From Sediminibacterium ginsengisoli (lineage in GTDB: Bacteria; Bacteroidota; Bacteroidia; Chitinophagales; Chitinophagaceae), in contig NZ_FUWH01000010.1 of NCBI RefSeq assembly GCF_900167075.1, forward strand, positions 62,001-126,000: a stretch of DNA of 64,000 bases, written 5' to 3'. A model generated the notes under the pieces. It did no database searches. It worked only from the letters and a program-made list of their open reading frames with translations, and was not told the origin of the DNA. Position numbers and translations under genes: made by a program. Numbering within the stretch: the stretch's first letter is position 1; the number at the start of each line of letters is the position of its first letter. This document shows, one piece after another, positions 16,944 to 26,258 of the stretch.

Positions 16944-18467
16944 ATGATGAAAAAGTTATCGTGTTTATTGCTGATGTTAACCGGTTTTACCCTCGCCCTA
17001 CAGGCACAGCAGCAGTCTTTTATTAAAGACAGCCTGGAACAATACATCATCAGGGGAATGAAGAACTGGCAGATCCCCGGCCTGGCCATAGCCATTGTGA
17101 AAGACGGGAAAACGGTGTTCATGAAAGGCTATGGCGAACGCGATATGCAGACGCATGCTCCCGTTGACGAGAACACCCTCTTCATGATCGCCAGTAACAG
17201 CAAGCTTTTTACAGGAACGGCACTGGCCCAGCTTGAATACAGCAACAAGCTCTCGCTGAATGATAAAGTGACCCGGTATTTTCCCGATTTTAAATTGTAC
17301 GATAAAACAACCACCGAGCTCGTTACTGTTAAAGACATGCTCGGGCACCACCTCGGTACAAAAACCTTCCAGGGCGATTTCACTTTCTGGAACGGGAATC
17401 TCAGCCGTGAAGAGATCATGTCCAAAATGCGCCTGCTGCAACCCACCGGGCTGTTCAGACAGGATTACGGGTACTGCAACAGCTGTTACCTGACAGCAGG
17501 CGAAGTGATCCCGAAAGTCAGCGGCAAGCCATGGGAAGTTTATGTGTACGACAGTATCCTGATGCCGCTGGGCATGAAGAATACCCATACGCTCGTAACA
17601 GGCATATCCCAACGCGCAAATGTATCAAAACCCTATACCAATGCCTTTACCGGCGAACTGAAAGAACTGCCTTATGATATAGTAGACAATCTCGGGCCGG
17701 CAGGCAGTATGGTGAGCAATGTAAAAGACCTTTCGAAATGGCTGCTGATGCAGTTAGACAGCGGCCGTTATGAAGGCAAACGCATTCTTCCCTGGAATGT
17801 GATCCGCAGAACAAGAGATGTGAATACGGCCATATCAAGCCGGAAGAATGCGATCTATCCTACCCATTTTACCAATTACGGTCTTGGAGTAATGATGACC
17901 GATTACAATGGCAGGCAGGTATACTGGCATACCGGCGGCGCATTCGGCTTTGTAAGCAATACCTGTTTTGTACCGGAAGCAGGTCTCGGCATTGTGATAC
18001 TCACCAATAACGATAACCAGAATTTTTTCGAAGCTTTGCGTTACCAGCTGCTGGATGCATACCTCGGCATGCCTTATACAGACCGCAGCGGCGCACAATT
18101 ATCTAATCATAACAAGCAGCAGGCGTCTAAAGTGACAGCTGTAAAAGAATGGCAGGCAAGAGTCAAAGACAATGCCCCACCCCTTCCTTTAGAGGCTTAT
18201 TCCGGAGAATACAGCAATGAACTGTATGGCAAGATCCGGATTAGTGTAGACGGTGCCGGACTAAAGATCAAATTCAATGGTCATAATAATCTTTTTGCGA
18301 AGCTGCAGTACATGGATCAGGACGAATGGCTGATGACCTATAACAATATCGCCTATGGCATTTTCCCGCTGAAGTTCAATATTACCAACGGGAAAGTAAC
18401 CGGCACCAGCATCCGTGCGAACGATTTTGTGGAATATGATGCCTATGAGTTCAGGAAGAACCCTTAA
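16944..18467 (+). CDS. Serine beta-lactamase-like hydrolase (class C / esterase type), exported
   Basis: A 507-residue protein with a signal peptide (MMKKLSCLLLMLTGFTLALQAQ) and the class C beta-lactamase / DD-peptidase fold: S84-x-x-K87 in IASNSKLF, Y-x-N as YCN in QDYGYCNSCYL, and the third box HTGGAFGF. A C-terminal beta-barrel extension (DUF3471-like, about 415-505) follows. Family members include esterases, D-aminopeptidases and peptidoglycan hydrolases; true beta-lactamase activity is not implied. Probably the first gene of a run of exported hydrolases with the M20 and S9 genes; only 15 bases separate it from the next gene. Confidence 0.9.
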   Translation: MMKKLSCLLLMLTGFTLALQAQQQSFIKDSLEQYIIRGMKNWQIPGLAIAIVKDGKTVFMKGYGERDMQTHAPVDENTLFMIASNSKLFTGTALAQLEYSNKLSLNDKVTRYFPDFKLYDKTTTELVTVKDMLGHHLGTKTFQGDFTFWNGNLSREEIMSKMRLLQPTGLFRQDYGYCNSCYLTAGEVIPKVSGKPWEVYVYDSILMPLGMKNTHTLVTGISQRANVSKPYTNAFTGELKELPYDIVDNLGPAGSMVSNVKDLSKWLLMQLDSGRYEGKRILPWNVIRRTRDVNTAISSRKNAIYPTHFTNYGLGVMMTDYNGRQVYWHTGGAFGFVSNTCFVPEAGLGIVILTNNDNQNFFEALRYQLLDAYLGMPYTDRSGAQLSNHNKQQASKVTAVKEWQARVKDNAPPLPLEAYSGEYSNELYGKIRISVDGAGLKIKFNGHNNLFAKLQYMDQDEWLMTYNNIAYGIFPLKFNITNGKVTGTSIRANDFVEYDAYEFRKNP

Positions 18468-18482
18468 CCATACAACCAAACC

Positions 18483-19775
18483 ATGCACATGAGATATCTA
18501 TTAGCCGCGGTACTGCTCAGCACGTCGGCCGCATCCGCACAACAGGCGCTGCCCGGTAATTACCAGCAGCTTGTCACCGGCATCACACCCAAAATGGTGG
18601 AATGGCGCAGGCATTTTCACGAGAACCCGGAGCTCTCGAACCGGGAAGTAAAAACAGGCGCTTATATAGCCGCTTACCTGAAAAGCATCGGACTCGATGT
18701 TAAAACAGGTGTGGCCGGCAATGGCGTCACAGCTGTTTTAAAAGGCGGCAAGCCCGGTCCTGTAGTGGCTTTGCGTGCCGATATTGATGCATTACCTGTA
18801 ACAGAGCGCGTTGCACTCCCCTTCGCATCGAAGGCAACGGCAACGTTTAATGACCAGACGGTAGGCATCATGCACGCCTGCGGACATGATGCACACATCT
18901 CTATTCTCATGGCAACGGCAACTGTGCTTAAACAGATGCAGCAGAGCGTTCCCGGCACAGTGGTATTCATTTTTCAACCGGCAGAAGAAGGCGCTCCCGA
19001 TGGTGAGGAAGGCGGCGCGGCACTAATGGTGAAACAGGGCGTGATGGATAACCCGAAAGTGGATGTTATATTCGGACTGCATATACAATCAGGTGTACCT
19101 GCAGGAGAGATCCAGTATAAATCCGGCGCTTTTATGGCGTCATCGGATTGGCTGAAAATAAAAGTAAAGGGCAAGGGTGCACACGGATCGGCTCCCTGGA
19201 AAGGTGTTGACCCGATAGCTGTGTCATCTCAGATCATAGAAGGACTGCAGCATATCGTGAGCAGGCAGATGGAACTGACGAAAGGCCCCGCAGTTATTAC
19301 CATCGGTGCTATTCACGGAGGCGTAAGGAACAACATCATTCCTGAAACATGCGAAATGCTTGGTACCATCAGAACACTCGACAGCAAAATGCAACAGGAA
19401 ATACACGAGCGGATCCGCAACACCGTAAAACATATTGCAGCATCAGGAGGTGCAGAAGCAGAAGTAATCATCGATACAAAAACACTGGTAACTTATAATG
19501 ATCCCACGCTGGTACGACAGTCACTTCCTTCGCTCGAAAAAGCAGCAGGTGGTGCTGTAAAAGAAAGAGACTGGGATACCGGTGCTGAAGATTTTTCATT
19601 TTACGGCACAAAAGCACCAGCCTTCTTTTTTTACCTCGGTGGCCTCCCTCAGGGAAAAGATCCCAAAACCGCACCATCGCATCACACGCCCGATTTTTAT
19701 ATTGATGAAAGTGGTTTTGCAACAGGTGTAAAAGCATTTTGCCAGCTTGTTTTTGATTACGTAAAACCTAAATAA
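18483..19775 (+). CDS. M20 family amidohydrolase (hippurate-hydrolase-like), exported
   Basis: A 430-residue protein with a signal peptide (about 20 residues, ending ASAQQ) and the M20D pattern: ALRADIDALPV, metal-binding HACGHDAH near residue 140, catalytic EEG in QPAEEGAPDGEEGG, and a final HHTPDF. Relatives remove acyl groups from amino acids or act as carboxypeptidases. An in-frame ATG at 18489 is an equally possible start. It is closely spaced with the serine hydrolase before it and the S9 peptidase after it, fitting a peptide-scavenging operon. Confidence 0.92.
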   Translation: MHMRYLLAAVLLSTSAASAQQALPGNYQQLVTGITPKMVEWRRHFHENPELSNREVKTGAYIAAYLKSIGLDVKTGVAGNGVTAVLKGGKPGPVVALRADIDALPVTERVALPFASKATATFNDQTVGIMHACGHDAHISILMATATVLKQMQQSVPGTVVFIFQPAEEGAPDGEEGGAALMVKQGVMDNPKVDVIFGLHIQSGVPAGEIQYKSGAFMASSDWLKIKVKGKGAHGSAPWKGVDPIAVSSQIIEGLQHIVSRQMELTKGPAVITIGAIHGGVRNNIIPETCEMLGTIRTLDSKMQQEIHERIRNTVKHIAASGGAEAEVIIDTKTLVTYNDPTLVRQSLPSLEKAAGGAVKERDWDTGAEDFSFYGTKAPAFFFYLGGLPQGKDPKTAPSHHTPDFYIDESGFATGVKAFCQLVFDYVKPK

Positions 19776-19811
19776 AGCCGATCTTTATATTATCATCTAT
19801 ATCTCAAAGCC

Positions 19812-21731
19812 ATGAAGAAAATTGTATTGTTTGTATTCGGTTGCACCGGGATTATGGCAGCATCTGCACAGCAAAAGCTCAGTCCCGAGCAACTCTGGAA
19901 ATTAGGCCGGGTTTCTGCGCTGGGGGTGTCGAAAGATAAAAAACAAGTGATCTATTCGGTAAGCACTCCGGATGTAAATGAAAACAAAAGCAAGAGACAG
20001 CTTTTCGTGATCCCGGTATCCGGAGGTACAGCTGTTGCCGTCGGTAATGCAGACAGCCTGCTGGCCAATGAGAAAATATCTCCCGACGGGAAATTTATAC
20101 TCAGCTCAGATGCAGTAAAGATTCAGGATGTGACCGGCAAAGACCTTTATCCCGATCTTCCCAAATCGAATGTACAGGTTTATACCTCGCTCAACTACAG
20201 GCATTGGGACACCTGGGAAGACGGCAAATTTGACCATGTGTTCGTGGCACCGCTGAACAATGGCATTGCAGGGGAACGCAAAGACATCATGTCCGGAGAA
20301 CCCTATGATTGTCCGCAGAAACCCTTCGGTGGTGATGAGGATTTTATCTGGAACCCAGACGGCAGGCATATCGTTTATGTAACTAAAAAACTTGCAGGAA
20401 CGGCATATGCAGTAAGCACGAACACCGATCTGTACGAATATGATGTACAGACAGGCACCACCCGTAATCTCACTGCAGATAACAAAGGTTATGATGTAAG
20501 TCCTGCCTTCAACAGCCAGGGCGAGCTTGCATGGCTGCAGATGAAAAGAGATGGATACGAGGCCGACAAACAAAACCTTGTTGTATGGAATAAGGAAGGA
20601 AATTTCAAAGTGAACATCACTGCAGACCGTGACGATCTGCATGTTGAATCATTCCGCTGGGCCGATGATGGCAGAAGCCTGTTCTTCATTGCACCGGTTA
20701 ACGGAACGCTTCAATTATTCCATACCACTTATCCAGGTCGGCTTATGATGATGCCGCAGATCACACAGCTCACCAGAGGCGATTTCGATATCAGCGCCAT
20801 AGCCGGTCAGTCGGGAAACCAGCTGGTGGTCTCAAGAACAGATATGAACCATGCAGCAGAACTGTATACCGTGGATATCGCCAACGGCAGCATGCAGCAG
20901 CTCACACATGTGAATGATGCCGCTTACAGCAATATTGCGCAATGCCGCACAGAACGCAGGTTTGTAACTACAACCGATCATAAAAAAATGCTGGTGTGGG
21001 TGATCTACCCGCCCGGCTTCGATCCGGTAAAGAAATATCCTACCCTGCTGTATTGCCAGGGAGGACCGCAATCGCCACTGACCCAATCCTACTCCTTCCG
21101 GTGGAACTTTCAGCTGATGGCATCACAGGGTTATATCATTGTAGCGCCGGCACGCAGAGGCATGCCAGGTTTCGGAACAAAATGGAATGAGCAGGTAAGC
21201 AAAGACTGGGGCGGGCAAGTGATCAGGGATTATCTCAGTGCAATTGATGCGGTATCCAAAGAACCGTTTGTTGACAAAAGCAGGCGCGGTTGTGTAGGCG
21301 CCAGTTTCGGTGGCTTTTCTGTATTTGCACTGGAGTCTGTGCATGAAGGAAGATTCAAAACATTCATTTCCCACGATGGCATTTTCGATTTCCGCAGCAT
21401 GTATGGCACTACCGATGAACTGTTCTTTGAGAACTGGGAAAAAGGCGGCCCATACTGGGAGAAGAAAAACCTGGCAGCACAACGTTCCTTCAGCCAGTCG
21501 CCGAGCAATTTTGTAGATAAATGGAATACGCCGATCATGATCATACAGGGTGGCAGGGACTACCGCGTACCTGTTGAGCAGGGGCAGCAGGCATTCCAGG
21601 CGGCACAGCTAAAAGGCATCAAAAGCAAATTCCTCTACCTGCCCGAAGAAAACCACTGGGTACTGAGTGCCCAGAATGCCCTGGTATGGCAGCGGGAATT
21701 CTATAAATGGCTGGATGAGACATTGAAATGA
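19812..21731 (+). CDS. S9 family prolyl-oligopeptidase-like peptidase, exported
   Basis: A 639-residue protein: signal peptide (MKKIVLFVFGCTGIMAASAQ), a TolB/WD40-like propeller (about 25-370), and an alpha/beta-hydrolase domain with the nucleophile in GASFGGF (S about 498), aspartate in QGGRDYRVP (about 583) and histidine in EENHWVL (about 615). Such enzymes act as dipeptidyl or acylaminoacyl peptidases in the periplasm. It ends 24 bases before a strong terminator, so it closes the operon that starts at 16944. Confidence 0.93.
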   Translation: MKKIVLFVFGCTGIMAASAQQKLSPEQLWKLGRVSALGVSKDKKQVIYSVSTPDVNENKSKRQLFVIPVSGGTAVAVGNADSLLANEKISPDGKFILSSDAVKIQDVTGKDLYPDLPKSNVQVYTSLNYRHWDTWEDGKFDHVFVAPLNNGIAGERKDIMSGEPYDCPQKPFGGDEDFIWNPDGRHIVYVTKKLAGTAYAVSTNTDLYEYDVQTGTTRNLTADNKGYDVSPAFNSQGELAWLQMKRDGYEADKQNLVVWNKEGNFKVNITADRDDLHVESFRWADDGRSLFFIAPVNGTLQLFHTTYPGRLMMMPQITQLTRGDFDISAIAGQSGNQLVVSRTDMNHAAELYTVDIANGSMQQLTHVNDAAYSNIAQCRTERRFVTTTDHKKMLVWVIYPPGFDPVKKYPTLLYCQGGPQSPLTQSYSFRWNFQLMASQGYIIVAPARRGMPGFGTKWNEQVSKDWGGQVIRDYLSAIDAVSKEPFVDKSRRGCVGASFGGFSVFALESVHEGRFKTFISHDGIFDFRSMYGTTDELFFENWEKGGPYWEKKNLAAQRSFSQSPSNFVDKWNTPIMIIQGGRDYRVPVEQGQQAFQAAQLKGIKSKFLYLPEENHWVLSAQNALVWQREFYKWLDETLK

Positions 21732-21754
21732 TCTTCATTTTTTCATACAAAACG

Positions 21755-21790
21755 AAAATGGGTTCCTTTCTCACGAAAGAAACCCATTTT
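21755..21790 (+). terminator. Intrinsic terminator after the S9 peptidase gene
   Basis: AAAATGGGTT (21755-21764) pairs perfectly with AACCCATTTT (21781-21790); an inner TTCT/AGAA pair extends it, and TATTT follows. Confidence 0.85.
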
Positions 21791-21880
21791 TATTTAAACC
21801 ACGCTTACTAAATCAATAAATACCGCACTATCGCTCATTTCCGGGGGCAAAATTAATTATTTTCATTGGCAAAATTGCAA

Positions 21881-21888
21881 TATCTTTC
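21881..21888 (+). promoter_or_regulatory. Putative -7 box of the GH18 gene
   Basis: TATCTTTC matches the Bacteroidota -7 consensus TAnnTTTG in seven of eight positions and lies 53 bases before the ATG at 21941. Transcription from here would exclude the in-frame upstream TTG at 21866 as the start. Confidence 0.4.
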
Positions 21889-21940
21889 ACATATCTGCAT
21901 AAAAACGCAAACGAAAACCTACGAAAAAGTCCAATTTCTT

Positions 21941-23002
21941 ATGAGAAAGTACTACGCTCTTGCTTTTGCCGTTTTTGTCATAGCCTCCTGTGGCAAAAAA
22001 GATGTAACAACCCCCACAACACAACCGCCGGTTGTGCCACCAGTTACCACTACTATTGCACCGCCACCTTCCCTTGGGTTTTATGTGGTGGGATATATTC
22101 CGAGTTACCGCGATCCGGCAACGATTGCTGATAACAAGTACAAGATGTGCAATGTGATCAATTATGCATTTGCGAGCGTTACATCTACCGGAGGTTTAAG
22201 CGTTGCAGTTCCGGCAAGATTAACAGCCGTTCAGGCCAAAGCGAAGACTTATGGCGCGAAGATCATGATCAGTGTTAACGGCTCTATTGCCGACTGGAAA
22301 AACATGGCCGCTACTCCTGCAGGAAGGACCAGCTTTGTAAAGCTTCTGATGAACACGGTGAGAACCTATTCGCTGGACGGTGTTGACATCGACTGGGAAT
22401 ATCCTTCCACCAGCGATGGCACCGACATCACGTATACTGCACTGATGAAAGAGCTGAGCGACAGTTGTCATACGAATGCGAAGTATTATGTTTCCACTGC
22501 ACTCACTTCAGGTAAATATGTTGGGGCTTATACCAATGCTATCCGGGACGAGTTGCTGCAGAGCAACTACATCGATTTTTACAATATCATGGCTTACGAC
22601 GATTTCAACACAAGCGTACCATACAGGCAGCACAGCGATTACACGCTTGCGCAGGTATGCCTGAATTACTGGATGAACACGCGCAAAATTCCTTCATCAA
22701 GGGTTGTGCTGGGTATGCCTGCTTATGGCAGACCAAGCGGGATCACACAGACCGGCACTGTTCTCACGTATGCTGATATTCTTTCGAAAGGCGGCAGTTC
22801 GCAATCAGATTCGGCGGTAGTTACAGCCGGTGGATTTACGAATTATACCATTTATTACAATGGTCAGTTCACCATCAAGAAGAAAGCGATGCTGGCTAAA
22901 AACTCGGCCGCGGGTATCATGCTTTGGGAAATGGGCCAGGATACCAATGACGCCAACTCTTTATGGAAAGCCGCATGTGATACATTAGGAAGAGCCTATT
23001 GA
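21941..23002 (+). CDS. GH18 chitinase-like lipoprotein
   Basis: A 353-residue protein with a lipoprotein signal (FVIASCGKK, lipid-modified Cys about residue 17), a Pro/Thr-rich linker and a GH18 TIM barrel. The catalytic signature is DGVDIDWEYP with the proton donor E153; the Met-Ala-Tyr-Asp strand (NIMAYDDF) that stabilises the oxazolinium intermediate is present, and the barrel closes with GIMLWEMGQD. It is expected to hydrolyse chitin or other GlcNAc-containing glycans at the cell surface. No carbohydrate-binding domain is visible. It is monocistronic, between two terminators. Confidence 0.93.
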   Translation: MRKYYALAFAVFVIASCGKKDVTTPTTQPPVVPPVTTTIAPPPSLGFYVVGYIPSYRDPATIADNKYKMCNVINYAFASVTSTGGLSVAVPARLTAVQAKAKTYGAKIMISVNGSIADWKNMAATPAGRTSFVKLLMNTVRTYSLDGVDIDWEYPSTSDGTDITYTALMKELSDSCHTNAKYYVSTALTSGKYVGAYTNAIRDELLQSNYIDFYNIMAYDDFNTSVPYRQHSDYTLAQVCLNYWMNTRKIPSSRVVLGMPAYGRPSGITQTGTVLTYADILSKGGSSQSDSAVVTAGGFTNYTIYYNGQFTIKKKAMLAKNSAAGIMLWEMGQDTNDANSLWKAACDTLGRAY

Positions 23003-23020
23003 TTGATATACCCATCAAAC

Positions 23021-23058
23021 AAAACAGGGAAGCCACGTAATTACGGCTTCCCTGTTTT
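23021..23058. terminator. Bidirectional terminator between GH18 and yggS
   Basis: A perfect 14-bp stem (AAAACAGGGAAGCC with GGCTTCCCTGTTTT) has A/T flanks on both sides, placed between two converging genes. Confidence 0.9.
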
Positions 23059-23074
23059 ATTAATACGGATGCAT

Positions 23075-23746
23075 TTATCTGACCCGGGCTCCAAAAAGCA
23101 GGCTGCCGATCCGGACCAGGGTGCTTCCTTCTTCTATGGCCATCTCGTAATCGCCGCTCATACCCATACTGAGAATGGTAAATGCCGGACCGCCAACCGG
23201 AGATGCTGCAACAGTATCGAACAATTGTTTCAATTTCCGGAACTCGCCACGCACTTTATTTTCATCATCGCTGAAGCTGGCCATTCCCATCAAGCCGGTG
23301 ATCCGTATATGTTTCAATGCAGTCAGCTGTTCAGACTGCACAAGTTCCAGCAGTTCCCTTTCATCAAAACCGAATTTGGTATCTTCTTCTGCCACATGTA
23401 CCTGCAACAGGCAATCGATAACGCGGTTATTCTTTTGTGCCTGTTTATTGATCTCCGTCAGCAGTTTGAAACTGTCTACACCCTGTATAAGATGTACGAA
23501 CGGAGCGATGTATTTTACCTTGTTCCCCTGCAGGTGGCCGATAAAATGCCAGCGTATATCGTCCGGGAGTCTGGTTTGTTTATCTGCGAGTTCCTGCACA
23601 TAGTTCTCACCAAAATCACGTTGCCCCAATTGATACATTTCAAGGATATCTTCAACCGGTTTGATCTTGCTCACTGCAACCAGGGCAACATTCTTTTTCT
23701 TCAGCCCAGCGGTAATGGAAAGGTATTGATCGGTATTAACAGCCAT
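23075..23746 (-). CDS. yggS: YggS/PLPHP family pyridoxal-phosphate homeostasis protein
   Basis: A 223-residue protein of the alanine-racemase N-terminal-like TIM-barrel family. It has the PLP lysine in VAVSKIKP, the HFIGHLQGNK strand and the family signature LSMGMSGDYEMAIEEGSTLVRIGS (shown here for recognition in parts: MGMSGDYE then STLVRIGS). It keeps PLP and vitamin B6 pools in balance rather than racemising amino acids. Its ATG overlaps the stop of the upstream gene by one base (TAATG), so it is translationally coupled to it. Confidence 0.95.
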   Translation of the reverse strand: MAVNTDQYLSITAGLKKKNVALVAVSKIKPVEDILEMYQLGQRDFGENYVQELADKQTRLPDDIRWHFIGHLQGNKVKYIAPFVHLIQGVDSFKLLTEINKQAQKNNRVIDCLLQVHVAEEDTKFGFDERELLELVQSEQLTALKHIRITGLMGMASFSDDENKVRGEFRKLKQLFDTVAASPVGGPAFTILSMGMSGDYEMAIEEGSTLVRIGSLLFGARVR

Positions 23747-24936
23747 TATTGAGTTTTGCGCAAAGTTAAAGCCATTCTTTTTTGCAGCGCCAGGTATTCG
23801 AGAAGTAACAGGTTATTATAAGCAGGGCAATAATAATAGAATTTCCCTGCACCTGTACTCCCCAGCCATTTCTTCAAAGGATCGGGCAGCATGGAAGCCA
23901 TATTGGCGATAAAAAAAGAAAAGGATTCATCTTCTACCAGCCGGTGAAATGAAGTGGTTATATGAGTCCAGGAGGTATCCGACTGTACACCCCAGCGGAG
24001 CAATGTGGTGCCGAGTAAAACCTGGTCGGCAAAATTTTTAGTATGTGCGAGGTAAGTTTTTGCTTCTGCGATCAGCTGCGGCCTGTATTTTTCAAGCGCA
24101 GGCAATGGTGCAGCCAACATCAGCCTCGAGATATGATAGAGGATAATGGGTATGCTTCCATAATGCGGCGATACATAACTCGGTGCTTCGGTATGTTTTT
24201 TATCTGCGATGATATTTGTGATCAGCTCAAGACTTGCAGAATCGGCAGCAGTCCAGCGGAGCCTGTAATGCTGCACCATATACAACACGTTCGATAATAC
24301 GCAGATATCAAAGTCAACTGGCATTTTCTTTCCGAACCAGGTAGAATAAGCACCGATCTTCCGGTATTTGCTGAAAGTATTCTTAACCGGTCGTTTGCCG
24401 TTATTCGTGAATTCCTGCATAATATCATGCGCTTTTGCAGCTGCAGCGCTATCTGCCGCTGTGGCCATCAGTATGATACCGGTATCGTCCAGGTCATCCG
24501 GCAAAGCCTGGCTCCTGTTGAAAAGGTTTAACCAGCCGCCGTTGGGGAAAATGGCTGGCGTATCTGTAGGCCAGAAATTATAGGTAGGCCTGCCGGTCCT
24601 GTTCCTGAATTTACCGAAAGCAGGTAATGTGTTACCGATAATACGGGCTGCTGCTTCCTGCAAACCTGGTGAAAGATCTGCCTGTATCTCGCGGAGGGTA
24701 AAAGCGATGAGCCCCGTAAAGAATGGATTTACATCCGCTTTCTGGCGATCCTTATTCAAAGCGTATGTTCTGTAGGAAGGAAAAGATCCTGCCGGGAAAA
24801 CACTGTTGTCTTTTACCTGCAGCTGTTCGATGCGTTGTAACAACTTCCGCATTACCAGGCTGTCGCCAGCGCGTAATTGTATAACGCATACCAGTAAACA
24901 GCTGCACACAATAACTTTCAACCAGGTCGGATACAT
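23746..24936 (-). CDS. Exported alpha/alpha-barrel-like protein with a DxDDT motif
   Basis: A 396-residue protein with a signal peptide (YPTWLKVIVCSCLLVCVIQLRAG). The body is mainly helical with no recognised family. Residues 148-152 read DLDDT within ALPDDLDDTGIILMA, preceded by a GGW at 133-135. This matches the DxDD(T) catalytic motif and its context in class II terpene cyclases, which are alpha/alpha barrels. The length suits a single barrel, shorter than squalene-hopene cyclases, and the export signal is unexpected for a terpene enzyme. An unrelated glycan-active alpha/alpha toroid is the main alternative. The ATG at 24936 starts the signal peptide better than 24966, which would sit in the hairpin at 24956-24984. 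Confidence 0.6.
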   Translation of the reverse strand: MYPTWLKVIVCSCLLVCVIQLRAGDSLVMRKLLQRIEQLQVKDNSVFPAGSFPSYRTYALNKDRQKADVNPFFTGLIAFTLREIQADLSPGLQEAAARIIGNTLPAFGKFRNRTGRPTYNFWPTDTPAIFPNGGWLNLFNRSQALPDDLDDTGIILMATAADSAAAAKAHDIMQEFTNNGKRPVKNTFSKYRKIGAYSTWFGKKMPVDFDICVLSNVLYMVQHYRLRWTAADSASLELITNIIADKKHTEAPSYVSPHYGSIPIILYHISRLMLAAPLPALEKYRPQLIAEAKTYLAHTKNFADQVLLGTTLLRWGVQSDTSWTHITTSFHRLVEDESFSFFIANMASMLPDPLKKWLGSTGAGKFYYYCPAYNNLLLLEYLALQKRMALTLRKTQ

Positions 24937-24950
24937 GCTGCAATAATATA

Positions 24951-24984
24951 AAAAGAAACGCAGCAATACCGAATTGCTGCGTTT
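24951..24984 (-). terminator. Intrinsic terminator of the acyl-CoA dehydrogenase gene
   Basis: AAACGCAGCAAT (24956-24967) pairs perfectly with ATTGCTGCGTTT (24973-24984); on the minus strand a CTTTTTATA run follows. Confidence 0.85.
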
Positions 24985-25010
24985 CCCTGATCCCGGATAA
25001 ACCGGTATGA

Positions 25011-26165
25011 TTATTTAAGAATGCTCCTGCTGATCACTATGCGCTGTACCTCGCTGGTACCTTCATAGATCTGTGTGATCTTTGCATCACGCATCAGGCG
25101 CTCTACATGGTATTCTTTTACAAAGCCATAGCCGCCGTGAATCTGAACGGCTTCGGTGGTTGTCCACATGGCTGTTTCACTTGCGAATACTTTAGCCATC
25201 GAGCTGCTCAGTGTATAATCCATTTTATGATCTTTCTCCCAGGCCGCCTTCAGGCACAGCAATCTTGCCGCTTCGATTCGCGTAGCCATATCCGCCAGTT
25301 TGAACTGTATGGCCTGGTGATGCATGATCTCTTTTCCGAAGGCCTTGCGCTGCTTGCTGTAAGCGAGTGCCAGCTCATATGCACCGCTCGCGATACCCAG
25401 TGCCTGGGATGCGATCCCGATACGACCGCCACTCAGTGTTTTCATCGCAAACGTGAATCCGAAACCGTCTGCGCCAATACGGTTTTCCTTCGGCACTTTT
25501 ACGTCGTTGAAAAGAATGGTATGTGTATCACTGCCCCTGATACCGAGCTTGTTTTCTTTGGCTGCCACGGTAACACCGGCCCAGCTTTTTTCAACAATGA
25601 ACGCATTGATACCGCGGCTCCCCTTGGAGGCATCGGTTTGCGCGATCACCAGGTAAACCGATGCAGAGGAACCATTGGTGATCCAGTTCTTGGTTCCGTT
25701 GAGCAGGTAATGATCACCCATATCCTCAGCAGTAGTACGCTGACTGGTAGCGTCGCTCCCTGCTTCGGGTTCGCTCAGTAAGAATGCGCCGATATAAAGT
25801 TCACCGTCTTTACGGCCCTGTGCCAGCGGTGTCAGGTATTTCAGTTTCTGTTCCTCAGATCCGAAAGTCTCAAGCCCCCAGCATACGAGGCTGTTGTTTA
25901 CACTCATACAAACGCTTGTACTCGCATCAACTTTACTTATTTCCTCCATGGCCAGTACATAACTTACTGTATCCATGCCGGCACCGCCGTATGCAGGATC
26001 TACCATCATACCCATAAAGCCGAGTTCGGCCAGTTTCATCACCTGTTCGCGCGGAAACTGCTGTTTCTCATCACGTTCAATAACGCCGGGCAGACAATCG
26101 TTCTGCGCAAAATCACGCGCAGCTTTTTGTATCATCAGATGTTCTTCGCTCAATTGGAATTCCAT
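25011..26165 (-). CDS. Acyl-CoA dehydrogenase
   Basis: A 384-residue protein with the usual three-part fold: N-terminal helical domain (MEFQLSEEHLMIQKAARDFAQ), middle beta domain with LSEPEAGSDATSQRT, GTKNWITNGSSAS and GIRGSDTHTILFNDV, and C-terminal helical domain with QAFGK-type KQRKAFGKEIMHHQ, IHGGYGFVKEYHVERLMRDAK and the catalytic-base region QIYEGTSEVQRI. It is most like short/branched-chain or butyryl-CoA dehydrogenases. FAD-dependent, cytosolic, feeding an ETF. The ATG at 26165 gives the standard N-terminus. A TATTTTTG box lies 23 bases upstream. Confidence 0.95.
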   Translation of the reverse strand: MEFQLSEEHLMIQKAARDFAQNDCLPGVIERDEKQQFPREQVMKLAELGFMGMMVDPAYGGAGMDTVSYVLAMEEISKVDASTSVCMSVNNSLVCWGLETFGSEEQKLKYLTPLAQGRKDGELYIGAFLLSEPEAGSDATSQRTTAEDMGDHYLLNGTKNWITNGSSASVYLVIAQTDASKGSRGINAFIVEKSWAGVTVAAKENKLGIRGSDTHTILFNDVKVPKENRIGADGFGFTFAMKTLSGGRIGIASQALGIASGAYELALAYSKQRKAFGKEIMHHQAIQFKLADMATRIEAARLLCLKAAWEKDHKMDYTLSSSMAKVFASETAMWTTTEAVQIHGGYGFVKEYHVERLMRDAKITQIYEGTSEVQRIVISRSILK

Positions 26166-26187
26166 AACCTTTTTTCGTTTAGCGTGC

Positions 26188-26195
26188 CAAAAATA
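26188..26195 (-). promoter_or_regulatory. Putative -7 box of the acyl-CoA dehydrogenase gene
   Basis: On the minus strand the bases read TATTTTTG, an exact TAnnTTTG, 23 bases before the ATG at 26165. Confidence 0.5.
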
Positions 26196-26258
26196 AGGAT
26201 TGTATCCAATTATCCTAACAATTGTTAGTTGTATAGGCAACTTTACCCGGCAATCTGA

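Noticed and set aside
23003..23752. A 249-codon open frame opposite yggS
   Set aside because: The opposite strand encodes a clear YggS protein over the same bases; codon content of this frame is mirror-like and contains no family motif.
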